Assembly: GCA_023853785.1 (NCBI GenBank)
Contig: JAJIRX010000680.1
Coordinates: 124,001-188,000 of the forward strand
DNA: 64,000 bases
Origin: Psilocybe azurescens
Taxonomy: Eukaryota; Basidiomycota; Agaricomycetes; Agaricales; Agrocybaceae
Direction of reading: 5' to 3'
The notes beneath the pieces were generated by a model that saw nothing but the letters and a program-made list of their open reading frames with translations, was not told the origin of the DNA and did no database searches. This document shows, piece after piece, positions 37,693-49,322 of this stretch (its first letter is position 1; each line of letters starts with the position of its first letter). A program made the position numbers and the translations under genes.

Positions 37693-39446
37693 ATGTCCTC
37701 TACAACTAAAGATTTCGCTGTTGCTATCGTCGGTGGAGGAATGTGCGGACTTGCCTGGTACGTCATCAATTTTGCCAGGACTACTCTCTGACGCACTTAT
37801 CGCATGTAGTGCACACGGTCTGACCAAGGCAGGAATAAAGGTCGATGTTTTTGAAGCTGCAGTAAGGCTTACAAAGTTTATAACACTCACTTGAAAACTT
37901 ATGTCGAAATCAGGCTCATTATCACGAAGTTGGGGCGGGTGTTGGCCTCGGTAATTGCATTCCGTTAACAAAAGATCTTATCATTCTAATTCACTTCCAG
38001 GGCCGAATGCTATTCGTGCTTTAGAAAAGCTTGGCTTATTCAGTGCTGTCCTCAAAGCTGTCGCCGAGCCTAATGCCAATCAGCGCCTATTTTATCTACT
38101 AGCTGGTGCAGGAGATCATGAGAAAATATTTGATGTAGGTCCTCATATTATTCATCAATCAATCAATCCTAAGAGCCTAACCACCGGAAGTACGCCGATT
38201 CCTCTGGGGAAGAAGGACACCAAGGACTTGGAGTGTATCGGTACGCAAGCCTCGGTATACAGACAATCTCATCGCTGACTAAGGACATATGTAGACCAGG
38301 ATTTTTGGATGCAGTTATGCCGCTATTGGATCCAAATATTATGCATTTCAATAAGCGCTGCATCGCTGTTGAGCAAGCAGAATCTGGTCGTCAGCTGTTG
38401 CGCTTTGCCGATGGCACTACTCATGAGACCGACCTCGTTATCGGCGCCGATGGCATTAAGAGCACCACTCGCAGTGCAGTTATAGGCCCAGGTGACCACC
38501 ATATTGCATTCTCAGGGACCTTTGCCTATCGAGCTTTGGTTCCCATGGACGTTTTGATGGCAGACGGGATTAAGACAGACATCAAAAGTCGGCCTCATTG
38601 CTGGGTCGGAGCAGGCAAAGTAAATTCACGCAGCTTGTCCGTTAGGTTTAGCAAAGGACTCACATTCCCGTCTTACAGCATATCATCACTTTCCCTATCA
38701 AGAACGACACCATGGTACATTTACACCATCTTATGCTTGAGATTTCATTCTGACGGATTGAAATCTAGCTCAATGTAGTAGCCTTCTATACTGTTGGGGA
38801 TGGCACGTTAATGTCTGAACGTCCTCATCCCTGGGTTGAAACCGCTTCAGAGGCAGAGGTCATGGACAGATTCTTCGATTGGGGGAATGACGCTTTGACC
38901 GTGCTGAAGTACATCAAGCGACCCAGTAAATGGGCGATTCACACACTACACCCGCCTCTAAAGGACTTCGTCAATGGCCGAGTTGTTTTGATAGGTGATG
39001 CAGTAAGACACACTTTCACTGCGAGCCAATGATTTTCTACTGATATGTAGTATGCACAAACAGGCACACGGCATGCCTCCCCATCTAGGTGCTGGAGTTG
39101 GACAAGGTTTCGAGGATACCTATGCTCTCTGTCGTCTTCTTGCCCACCCAGCTGTTCAAAAGGCTGACCTCGATGTCCGTGTTTACTCTTTTTTTTGCTC
39201 TATTTGTCTCTCTTTAACATTCAATATAGGATGTTCTCAAAATATATAACAACATTAGACCCCCGTGCCAACATGGTTTTGGAAAGAAGTATCAGGATGG
39301 GTAAGGTTTATGAAAACTACGGGCCAGGTCTCTATGATATCCCGGAAATGATACAGCGCCTTGCGGGAATGTGGGAACCAGTTTGGGGTTTTGATCTTGA
39401 GAAACAGGTCTCGCATGCTTTGCAGGACTTTGAGAAAGTCAAGTAG
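37693..39446 (+). CDS. FAD-dependent monooxygenase (salicylate hydroxylase-like)
   Basis: Group A flavoprotein aromatic hydroxylase type. The start MSSTTKDFAVAIVGGGMCGLAC contains the dinucleotide-binding GxGxxG motif (VGGGMCG). Then come KAGIKVDVFEAA, HYHEVGAGVGLGPNAIRALEKLGL, the NAD(P)H-contact DG region LVIGADGIKSTTR (about 38430-38480), and the second FAD motif RVVLIGDAAHGMPPHLGAGVGQGFEDTYAL, spanning two exons with splice near 39002-39069. It ends HALQDFEKVK. About nine exons; the main splice joints keep frame. Related enzymes hydroxylate salicylate or act in tailoring of metabolites; the substrate here is unknown. Convergent with the PhzF-like gene. Confidence 0.88.
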
Positions 39447-40151
39447 AAGAAGTGATATTCAAAGTGATAAAATATATGTTAATTGTATTATGCAATTTTC
39501 TTCACAATATTGCCCATAAATGTGAATCCCTGTTCGATGGCTTTTGCAAGATAGTCAATCGGCTTCAAGTTCGTCACTGGGACCTCAGACTCAAGGTGCT
39601 CAGTTGGCAGCCTTGAGATTTCTATTTCAAAGAGCTCTCGACATTATAGTATGCCAGGGCTACAGTGGGAACTTACAGGAGATTTGAGGCCCAAAAATCG
39701 ACAAATTTTTTGCAGATTCGAGAACCAAAATTTTGAAACTCTGTCCGTATTCTTGCGGATTTGAGGGTCAATGGCACAGAAAGTCTAGTTTGCTCTCAAA
39801 TTTTATACCATTGTATCTATTTAACGATTTCATACAATCCAATTTACACTTTTCGTGGCTCCAAACGTGTTGAGATGGGAAACAAGTGCAAAAATCTTGA
39901 AAACGCAAAAATTTCCTTTGATAAAAACCACGTGCTAATCTCTATCCAGGAGTTGGATTTGAGACCACCGGCCTTGCGGATTTGAGGGCAGATTTTGGGA
40001 TTTTCACGGACACCAAACATCCGGGGTCTCAGTCATGTATCCCGGCTATTTGATCGCACTGCCATAATTAAGAAATTTAAAATTTCCTTTTTAGAAATCA
40101 CTGTCTCTTATATTATAGACACCGCTTCCGTAAGCAGCAAGCATACCTCAG
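39447..40151. other. Convergent intergenic region with a repeated 16-mer
   Basis: AT-rich, about 700 bp. The 16-mer CTTGCGGATTTGAGGG occurs twice, at 39752-39767 and 39973-39988, 221 bp apart, and a related GATTTGAGG sequence lies near 39668. This could be a relic of a small element. No gene seen. Confidence 0.45.
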
Positions 40152-41165
40152 TTAAAGAGGAAAAGTCCCAGAAGCAAATATCACAACGTTTCCGCGCAAC
40201 TTCAATGTACCCTCTGCCTTTTGATATGTCAACCTCAAATCTCCGCTTCGCTGGCTAACCATCTTGGCTTTGAATTCCTCTCCTGGGCTTATCGCGAGCC
40301 TCGAAGACCAGTATGGCACCAATACACCGTGTGCCGATCCACAAACATGATCCTCATGCGGCTCTGGTACCATGGAGGGGGAAAACATGCGGGAAACGAA
40401 GAGTTGACCCGAGGTAGGTGATACTGTTGTGAAAATATTAACGATAAAACCAGTAGCTGCCTTTGGAGAGTATCAGCCCTGTGCGAAAGTGCGAAACAAT
40501 GGATTGGGCCCTACCAGTTCCTTTGCATCCACGGACGATCCAGCCAAGTCTTCGCTCTCATGCAAATGCACCAGGACATCTGCCAAAAACGTATCATTAC
40601 ACTTCATCTCGTGTTATAGCTAAGCCAACTCCAACTCACACGGCTTATAAACATCTCCTCCATTCACGATGTTCTCGACAATTACGTTCCGGCCAAAAGC
40701 CTTGTCGACGGCCGCCTTTACCCTCACTTTATTTTCATCGGAAACAGTTCCAGGGACCGTAACAGGCAGCTGTATTTCAAAAGATCCATCCTCATGCTTG
40801 AAAGCTCCCAAAGTCTGACCATGCGCGTTTTTGAAGTGGATAGTATCCGCACCATTGGCAACGACTTCTGGTAACGAGAACACAGCTTTACTAGCCGCAA
40901 TTAACCCATGACCGCATATTGGCACGGGTTCTCCGTTGGGAGCGATGAACCTGATAGACCGCACCAATGTTTTCTCGCTATCCGATGGAAGAGAAGTGGG
41001 AGAGACTACGGAGAGCATTGGTTGATTGAAGTTCTTAGCATATCCGCCCATCTTTTCGAGGGGGAGGGATGTGTCCATAAAGATTACCGCGGCTGGATTG
41101 CCCCCAAACGGAGAGGACGTGAATGTCGTCGCGAGATAAAAAGGAGCGGTAATACTCGAAGACAT
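40152..41165 (-). CDS. PhzF-fold protein (phenazine biosynthesis-like)
   Basis: PhzF superfamily isomerase-like protein. The start MSSSITAPFYLATTF is chosen over an upstream Met at 41198, because family members begin just before this strand. It continues with SPFGGNPAAVIF, the family's first signature, then KNFNQPMLSVV, SIRFIAPNGEPVPICGHGLI (which corresponds to the F-x-P-x-x-E-x-x-x-CGH catalytic glutamate and glycine-rich motif), and HFKNAHGQTLGAF. An intron with donor in GTGAGTTGG joins VYKPY to VLVHLHESEDL. The C-terminal lobe has FVSRMFSPSMVPEPHEDHVC and GSAHGVLVPYW, the second PhzF signature. It ends VVIFASGTFPL. The region 40400-40470 may contain a further intron or frame break. Substrate unknown. 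Confidence 0.87.
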
Positions 41166-41882
41166 GGCGGTAGCGTGGATGAAAGATGCCGGCGTCAAAT
41201 CCTCGGAATCCGATGGGAAGTGGGGGATATGAGAGATGGTTTCTTTTGGTGGAGTTGTGTTTGTATATGAAGATGCGTAGTTCGAGTCATATCGCCCTTT
41301 CGGTGATCAACCAACGCGTCGACATATCCTTTCCCCGTCAGGAATTACGATTTTTATCCCTCCGGCCGTTGACTAAGGATTTGATGAGGATCTTTGAGTT
41401 AGGAACGATGACGTTCGGACTTCTCGGCCGTTGCCAATTTCAAGTACGAATGTCTACTTGGTTCGCGCGCATTTTCCTAGCCCTTGCAAACGCCACTGTT
41501 CAAAAGTCACAGAATTCCATGTCGCTTGCGCAGGCGAAATGTTCAAGTTTGTTTTTCATTTTGGAATCCTTCGGTGTTCTGCGATAAAACGGTAGAGGTA
41601 TCATGGAAGGGTATTGCATCAGTCCCGGAAAACGGTTATCACCACGTCGAATGTATGCTATGATATTGCACATAGTCAGGATTTTAATATTAAGGTAAGC
41701 AGATTAAATGAGAAGGGGTTTAGCGAAACAAGGAAGCGATTAGCAAGTTGCAAGTACAATCATCATCATAAGGGGTAACCGAAAAAACATGGCAGAGGAA
41801 TTTGAATACTGTTGCATTGCCCACTGAAAATGGAGCAAAAACCGAAGGGACAAAATCGAAACGAAAAAAGACTCTCACTGGT
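41166..41882. other. Intergenic, PhzF upstream region
   Basis: About 700 bp between the PhzF-like start and the stop of the next minus-strand gene. It should hold the PhzF promoter and the F-box 3' UTR. Frames here have no motif. Confidence 0.4.
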
Positions 41883-43248
41883 TTAGCGCCAGTCGCTGTC
41901 GAGGAGTTGGATTTTTCGTCGGTCAAGGCGTCGTTTCCATTCTCTCATTTCTCCTTGAACGCCGGCCTCTTGAGCCATGTTCGAAATACCCTTGGGCAAC
42001 CAGCGCACATCCCTAGCACGCAGGACTGCGAGATTAGGAAGAAAAGGGAAAAGACGATCGAAAACTCTCCAAAAGTCAGCCGTGGGACGGGGGATCGAGA
42101 GAATCTTGAGACCATGTCTTTCAGTAAGCAATAACACAGGGAGCGGACTTTCCAATGAGAGGTGGTTGAGATCAGGTGCGCATGTCAGCAGGTTTGTAGG
42201 AGAGGGACGCAATCTTGTCGGCCAAGACTTTGGTGTGAATAACAGAAGGGAGGTCAGACCGAATCCGTGAGTAGTGATGAATTCAGAAGCTAAGGATGCG
42301 GGGTACGGAACATCCTCGTAAGGTGTGATGGTCAGTTTCCTCAAACGCGGGAGAGGTGTATTCAGTAGAGCGAGCATGAGTGGGGAAGAGTGCATCGCTA
42401 GAACGGACAACACTCGGAGTTTGGGCAGAGAAAGAGGTATGAATTCCATCATGGAGGGGAGTTCTACGCTCTCAAAGCCGAATTCAAGTTCGGTAGGGTC
42501 AAGTCCCTGACCTATGACGACCAATGTTTCGATGTTAGGTGTATGCCTAAGCAGCTGCACAAATGGATCCTCGTCTGGCTCGTTGCTCAGAGGAGGAACA
42601 TAACTGAGGCCAGAGACGGAACGAAGATTGACGGAGCCTTCCCGTCGGGCCAACGACGATAATGCTCCACGGCTCAGCACGAAAGCAGGATTAATGGAGA
42701 GTGTTGAGAGGAATGGAGTCAGGGGAAAGAGACGGGTGAGAATTCCATCGAGTAGAACAGCTTGTCCTTGTCCTTCGAACGCCAGGCCGGAAAGATCCAA
42801 GCTCTGCACCCATCTGCCAGGGGTCGAATAAGGTATCCGTCTGATAGAGTCCCATTTGCGGTCGGCAATATGGAGTTGGTTGGAGAACAATTCGAGGTTT
42901 TTGACTCTCGAAATTTTGATTGATGCATGAAGGAGAGGATGAATTAGTTCCTAAAAAGCATTCCATGGGTGAGTGCTCCTTAATTGGAAACGGAGAAGAA
43001 ACTGCACTTACATTGAACGACTTGCAGATGGTTAAGGTAGACCAAGCCCATGGTTTTGCTCCACTCCTTCCTGAGTACCCCGTAAACGCAAATGCAAATA
43101 TTTCTGTCCAAATCTCGGAGGGCAATGGCTTCAATGTCTTTGGCTGAGGCAGTAAAGGGAGAAGCAGAAGGGTTCCGGAGAAATTGGCATATGGCCTTGG
43201 TCGGAGAAGAATTGCAGTTCCTGTCGAGCTCATCGAAGTTTTCAACAA
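41883..43248 (-). CDS. F-box/LRR-like protein
   Basis: Likely SCF adaptor or F-box-like protein conserved in Agaricomycetes. The first exon has a proline-rich lead (LLLLPLLPQPKTLKPL) and the F-box core PSEIWTEIFAFAFTGYS, followed by WAWSTLTICKSFN. A 60 nt intron (about 42950-43010) leads to ELIHPLLHASIKISRVKNLELF and one long exon of repeats: WVQSLDLSGLAFEGQG, LTPFLSTLSINPAF, LLRHTPNIETLVVIG, LSLPKLRVLSVLAMH, PLPRLRKLTITPY, FPFLPNLAVLRARDVRWLP. It ends QGEMREWKRRLDRRKIQLLD. The long exon is unbroken. A second Met at 43233 is an alternative start. Target unknown. Confidence 0.82.
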
Positions 43249-43946
43249 GATTAGAGGGTGTAGAAGGAGAAGTGGATTATCAAGTACGTGGGTTATATAG
43301 ATATAGCATGATATACGAGATTAGAACATGATGGTTGCGGGATATCCTTGGGATATGTGGAATTTCTTGCCAAACTCTTCCCCGCATTCTGTAATTGCCT
43401 CCGGCGTCTAACCCCGTGCAAACGGCGTGGGAAACATCGTCCAAAGCGAACGTTAGCTGGCTAGGCAAAGCAGATTTTCTGAAGTTAACTGTTATTTGAT
43501 GTGAATACCAATATATTACGTTCTTGCAGATGCAAACGGGAAGATCGGGTTGAAGGAAGAGCATTAGAATAGCATAGTGGATTTCTAAAAGCCATGCGCT
43601 TAGTGACTGAATTTCCAGAATTTGGGCCTAGTACAGTACAGATGATAATCATCACCTGGGTCTGATCATGTATCTAACTAGCGAAGCAAAATGGAAAATA
43701 CCCGTAGTCTTGAGTCAGTTATTGCTTCATCCGAGAAGGCAGAGATATTACTGAAAGAGCAAGGCGTTTCAAAGGGGATGACCCTTACGGTCCAGGAGAC
43801 ACATTTCCTAGTCGGGAAAAAGTGGCGTTCGTGTTTAAAAGCAAAAAATCCAATTCAGTGGACATAGCGGATTGTCACCGTATGCTAGGTAAAAGCATTC
43901 AACCAAGCAGGAAGAGGTATAAATCATATATACATACCATAATATA
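43249..43946. other. Intergenic between F-box and WBP11 genes
   Basis: About 700 bp holding the F-box promoter and the WBP11 3' end. No gene, repeat or structure stood out. Confidence 0.4.
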
Positions 43947-45741
43947 TCACTTTGGACCTAATATGTCCCCCATCTCTTCCACAAATTTATCATAATCACT
44001 TTTCGGATTCTTCTCTATCTTCGCTGGTGCCGCAGGCTTCACGGGAGCATGCCCAAACTGATTCTTGAGCGCACTGACGAGATCAGGACGAGTAAGAGCA
44101 GCCTCAACTTCCTCGGAATCATCGACGGAGGGAGCAGAAGAGACGACCGAGGGCGCGGCATTGACTTTGGAAGATGCAGAGCCAGCGGGCACCTTCTTAC
44201 GCTTCACGGCCGTAGGAACGAAGGCAGTGGCTTCTTTCTTAAAGTCACGAAGCTGAGGCGCTGAGAACACGGTCGCGGCTGCCAGCTCTGCAGCAGCAGT
44301 CGGTTTGGGTGGTAATGATGGATTGGTAGGCAGAGAAGGAGCACCACTTTGGCTAGGATTAGGGGGTAGTGAAGGATGCGGGGGTGCAAGCTGGCTTGCT
44401 CGATGCGCTTGGAACGTTTGATGAGGAACAGTCGACAGAGGATCTTGCATTGCCGAAGTACTTTGGTGTCGGGGTAAAAATTTAGGAGGAGGCAGTGGAA
44501 ATACATTTGGAGGGAAAGGAGGGAATGAAGTATTTAGAAATGGGGGAAGCCTGGAGGGGGAGGGGGGATATTTGCATTCCATCCTGGAGGACCCAAGGGA
44601 GGAGGTGGATATGATATAGGTACTGCAGCCATCTGAAAGCCTGGTGGTGGCGGTGGTGGGGAGGAATCAATCCGCTCCAATTTTGGAACCCAGGAGGCGG
44701 TGGTGGCGGTGGAGGGAAGGGGTTACTTGGGCCAGCATTTGGTGGGAACCCGGGAGATGGGGGAGGCAATCCGACCGGAATGGGTTGGGGTAATGGAGGC
44801 AACATGACTTCATCATCGTCTAGTATATTGTGAATACATACAGATGTGACAATGGATAGATCGCCATGCATACCTTCGTCTGATTCTTGACCAGGTGGGT
44901 GCCCGTCAGGCATTGGAATATCATCGTCACTTTGAACTTCTTCGGTGCCAGGAGGAAGACCCTGAGGTAGCGGAATGTCATCTTCGTCCTCATCCTCATC
45001 TAAGGTCTAGTGTCAGATGGTGGCTATGTTCGTAACGCGTACAACATACCATCCATTTCCGGGTCACTGTCCACCTCGCCAGGCAGTAAAGCTAAAGATA
45101 GATTAGTTAACTGGATACCTGAATTCTTTCATATACAACTTACCTCTTTCAAGGTATGGCATCCCAGGAGGAGCAACGCCATATGGATTCATTACTGGAT
45201 CATAATAGATACTGCGTTCTGGGTGACGAGGAAGCCCATTCTTGTTGAATAGATTGCGTTTCTTCTTAACAGGTAATTCAGGTTCGGGTTCTCCTTCCTT
45301 ACGCCGTCGATACACAAGCCGCCGCTGTTCTGGATGTTCCTCGACATATTCGGCTTTCTTTTTGTTGATCTTTTCAAGCTCTGCTTTTAATTCGGCAAGT
45401 TTGCCTGGATCTGCACGACTCTCTTCGAATTCCTTGATGGCAGTCTCAAGATCTAGTATCGAAGTCAGTAACCAGAGAAAGAGAATTGAGGAGCTATATA
45501 CCTGTAGTGTCTTTCTTCACTAGAGCAAAGTCGCGTGCTTTAGAACGTTCTGCCTTGTTCTACTGCAAGGACCCCTTATTAGGACAAGTCAAGAGACTGG
45601 AGGAGACGAACTATGCCTTTTTGAGTTCTTTTTTTGCGCAAAGCCTTGCCTGAAAGAAAGACTTTAAGTAAATACATGTTCCAATACACTATAGCACGGA
45701 CATACGATGAGCATCTGCCGGGTTAAGATTTTTCTTAGCCA
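43947..45741 (-). CDS. WBP11-type pre-mRNA splicing factor
   Basis: Nuclear, proline-rich spliceosome-associated protein related to WW domain-binding protein 11. The start MAKKNLNPADAHR leads into a basic coiled-coil (KALRKKELKKNKAERSKARDFALVKKDT) and a further coil (LKAELEKINKKKAEYVEEHPEQ). Then RRRKEGEPE and SIYYDPVMNPYGVAPPGMPYLE, the usual WBP11 segment, acidic stretches DEDEDEDDIPLPQGLPPGTEE and DDDIPMPDG, and long proline tracts expected to bind WW domains. It ends KSDYDKFVEEMGDILGPK, with the family's typical FMEEM-like end. A 7 T run at 45629-45635, with 6 needed, and G runs at 44555-44567 break the frame. About eight exons. Confidence 0.9.
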
Positions 45742-45943
45742 TGGTGGTCGATGAAATTCAAGGACTTCGAATAAGGAGTTGGCAGGTTGAATGGATGTGC
45801 AGGGCCGGAACCACGCACGTGGTTAGACTTGAGTCATGACTTAAGTGGTGACTTCACACAAGTCTTCTTGTTACCCTTTCCAGTGAAGGTCATCCTTCCT
45901 ACTGGCAGGGAGTCTTATCAAGTGACTGACTTAACACTTCCCA
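45742..45943. promoter_or_regulatory. Short bidirectional promoter, WBP11 / RNF10
   Basis: Two conserved housekeeping genes begin divergently only 202 bp apart, so they must share control sequence. No TATA box was seen; the repeated GTGACTT/AAGTCA-like words at 45825-45865 and 45915-45930 may be factor sites. Confidence 0.5.
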
Positions 45944-48125
45944 ATGACTAGCAATCCTGGTTCTATCCAGGAAACTACCCCCAAACGTCTTTCCAAGATG
46001 CCCTCCAACCAGGCTGTGAACTTGAATCATCTCCTCAACTTCACCTTGCCTCCTAGGCAGGCTAGGCCCTTGACCAGCTTGCCCAGGAGGAGCAGGAAGA
46101 CGGGGACAGTCCAGGGAGTATGGAACAAAGAACGTGAGCTATAGGAGATTTCCATGTTTGAACCTTCATTCTCACCTCGGAACGGACACCATCCAGGGTT
46201 TGTAAATGCTCAGTATCGGTTCGTCATGAATCCAACGGGAGATTACACTGTGCATTTCGCTGATCCGGACATGTAAATGCCCCATTTACATAGGTCTGAT
46301 GTTCTTAAATTGTGTTGACAATTTTATGTTCTAGCTTTTTCCAATGGCAGGATATTCTTCAGGTTATTATACCTCGTTCATCCGCCCTGGCGGCCGCTGC
46401 AGCGTCTGAAGAGCCCTCTGGACAGGGTGAGGGCTACACTACATGTCCGATATGTCTGTCCCCTCCAACTGCACCTCGCATGACCAAGTGTGGACATGTC
46501 AGTTCTTATCATATATCTTACAACTGGAATAAAATCAGTAATTGATTAAACAGGTCTTTTGCTTCCCTTGTATCTTGCATTATCTAAGCACATCGACTAA
46601 CAAATGGGCACGTTGTCCGATCTGCTTTGATTCTGTCAACGAGAGACAGCTCAAGAGTGTCAAATGGTACGACGGGCCTACGCAGTCGGAAGAAGATGCG
46701 GATATCACGCATGCTGAGGGATCGTCCTCTTCGTCGACTCTGAACTATGGATTCGATACCACGACTCCTCGTGCAGGATCTTTCTTGCGGATGAGACTTG
46801 TTCAACGTCCGCAAATTACGACACTTGCTCTGCCCCGGTCTCACACTTGGCCCTCGGACCTTCTTCCTCCCCACCAGGCTCCTTTCCACTTCCTCCACGA
46901 TGTCTTTAGCTTTGCCAAGTTCATGCTTGCGACACCTGTCTATCTCATTGCCAGTCTTACGAAAGACCTCGATGAGCTCGCAGCTGAGCGGCGCATTCTG
47001 TCGTCAATGAACGACACTCTCGGAATCATATTCATTGACGGCGCAGATTACAAGGTCCGAGAACAGATTGCCAAAGCTGCTGCTCTAGAAACACCCTCAC
47101 TTAAGGAGAAAATCGAGAAAGCCCGACACGATCAGCAAGAGATCGACGACAGGGTAGCTTTCCATGCCCGAAGGAAGAAGGAGGAGGAAGAAGCCTACGC
47201 ATCTGCACCTGTATCCGACATTCCGCACGAGTTCCTCGCCTCTCGCTCGGGCGTAACTAGTGCGCCTTCCCTCAGGTGCAACCTGCAGCGGACAGTAATC
47301 CTCGTACTCCATCTCAAAGCCGCAATCAACCACGCCAACGACGAAATCTCAACCCTCCTCCTCCATCGACATCAACGTATTATTACTACCAGGCTGCCTC
47401 TGGTCTTCCTCTGTTCTTACACCCTTTGGACATCAGAATCCTGCTGTCACACTTCCACAGCTATTCCTCGTTCCCAGATACAATCACTGTCCACGTGGAA
47501 TCCGTAAACGAAGGTTCTGTTGACGATGATCTGCGGAAACGGTGTAAGTACCTCGGCCACATGCCAGAGGGTGCCGATGTCGTGTTCGTGGAGGCCGATC
47601 TGGAGGATGTGGTAGGCGCCGAGGGCTTGAAGAACTTTGAAGGTCCTCTCAGGATGCGCACATCCAGGAGGAAGGAGAAAGGCCGGAAAGAAGACCGTGC
47701 ACGGGTACGCGCTGAGGAGAAGGAACGCGAGAACGCCCACCTGCCGTGGTCATCGTCGGTGGGGTATGGCGCCAGTGCCCCTAGTCTAATATCGGATCCT
47801 CCTAGAGAGTTTCTCTGCCCTTGGAGATCTTTCTCCAGCTAGATCTGTAGAGACAGGGACATCGCCTCCTGCTCCAAGCGTAACGGCACCTGGTGCTTGG
47901 GGCGCGCGTAGTTTTGCGTCTGCACTGCACTCTTCATCTCCTGCTGGTCGTTCGTCTGCCGGATCGCAGAGAACGACAAGGCAAAGCGCGGAAGATGAAT
48001 GGGACATTGACGTTGCTTGGCATGAACTTGAGCAACGAAACGGAAATGGCGGCGGTGGACGCAGGAAGCGTGCAAACAAACTCGTGGTGCTAGGCAGCGG
48101 AGGTGCTGGTGCCCGTCGACGATAA
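45944..48125 (+). CDS. RNF10/MAG2-type RING finger protein
   Basis: RING E3 ligase family that, in yeast and human, acts on stalled ribosomes. Exon 1 reads MTSNPGSIQETTPKR then NLNHLLNFTLPPRQARPL. After introns: FVNAQYRFVMNPTGDYTVHF and FFQWQDILQVIIPRS, the conserved lead-in. The RING is [29 protein letters not shown] followed by RCPICFDSV (46445-46640), split by an intron at about 46500-46552. The C-terminal part contains APFHFLHDVFSFAKFMLATP and FLHPLDIRILLSHF, SFPDTITVHVESV and, close to the end, EDEWDIDVAWHELEQRNG. It ends GAGARRR. Frame breaks near 47275 and 47800. Length near 690 residues. Confidence 0.92.
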
Positions 48126-48372
48126 CGGCAGAAATCCCAAACACGTCGTTTCGTTCCTTCCTCTCCAATCAGAGTTTGGCCTCCCCTTGGTTATAAAGCT
48201 GACTGCCATTATTCTCCTTCTGTGTTCTCCACTTACGGATTGTCCTCGAAAGACGATCACAATATATTTGTAGATATATACAACCGGCACCAACCCCACA
48301 CCTCACTCGCACCCGCAACATTGTATTCTCCTGTTGCTCTCTTTTCCATACGTTTTCAAATTATACATCATA

Positions 48373-48660
48373 CTCGTGGGATCAAAAAGTGATCGTGATT
48401 ATATAATCTGATGCCATTTTGAATGATTTTCATCGACAATAAAAGTGTTCGTTCTTTGAAACTGGAAGTGCTAAGGGCTATAATTCTGCGAAGGCATACA
48501 TATGCTATTCTAAAATATCTCTGCAAATTTTTGAGCCAGAATACTGGTTAGAAACATAAGGAGAAGTGAATCTTCAAAATTGAGCACTCTGGGGTGCTCA
48601 TGAAAGTCTATGTCAATGAAATTGTTTTGAGGTTATAAAGAAGACATATAAATAGGGTAA
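48373..48660 (+). repeat. Left arm of the foldback element
   Basis: The outermost 40 bp are almost identical to the reverse complement of the right end. Inside that, alignment continues with substitutions through landmarks such as ATTCTTTGAAA-like, GTGAAAGT/ATGAAAGT and TTGAGGTT/CTGAGGTT until about 48640-48660. Confidence 0.75.
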
Positions 48661-49029
48661 AGGACTAATAGTATTCCTACAAGTGCCCATACAAAGTATC
48701 AAGATTTCCCATACATGCCTGAATGAAATATTGACCATTCAAAATGAATGGCTAATGAATCAATAATCTTACTGGATAGCTTTCTGTTTGAGTAGCACTC
48801 TCTGAACATAATTTTGACATATAGAAATACATTTAGGCTGAGGGTACCCAGATTAACAGTCTCCCTTAATTCTAGCTCTATAGCTCGTGGTTTCTGTCTC
48901 TAATAGTTCTTATGGCCTTTGAGATGTTGTTTGCCCCAGTCTTGATTAAAGTTCGGTAAGTGATTCCGGTTTCAAAAGTTCATATCTTACCTCGATATTT
49001 AAAAACAAAAATTTGGCAGACATACTCAG

Positions 49030-49322
49030 ATATTTTCTCAATTTACACACTCTGTTTGCAACCTCAGAAAGATTTTATTGACACAAAACTTTCACAAGCA
49101 CTCAAAAGTACATAAATTGAAAAACTTGCTTCTCCCTGGGTTTCCAGCCATTATTTTGGATCAAAATTCTATATCTACACTCCAAAATAGCTCAGATATT
49201 TTTCGCAAAATTATAATCACTTAGCTCAAACGGTTTCAAAGAATGAGCCATTTTGTTGTCGACGAAGATTGCCCAAAACGCCATCAGATTATATAATCGC
49301 AATCACTTTTTGATCCCACGAG
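49030..49322 (-). repeat. Right arm of the foldback element
   Basis: Reverse complement of the left arm, with a near-identical terminal 40 bp and roughly 70 percent similarity further in by eye. The spacer between arms is about 370 bp and AT-rich. Confidence 0.75.

Larger units (their letters stand above)
48373..49322. mobile_element. 950 bp foldback (MITE-like) element with TA target duplication
   Basis: The element starts CTCGTGGGATCAAAAAGTGA and ends with its reverse complement. The outer 40 bases match at 38 positions. It is flanked by TA on both sides (48371-48372 and 49323-49324), which fits Tc1/mariner-type insertion. No open frame of note inside, so it is non-autonomous. The inverted similarity continues, weaker, for nearly 300 bp from each end, so the element is largely a palindrome. 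It sits between the 3' ends of RNF10 and SHO1. Confidence 0.85.
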
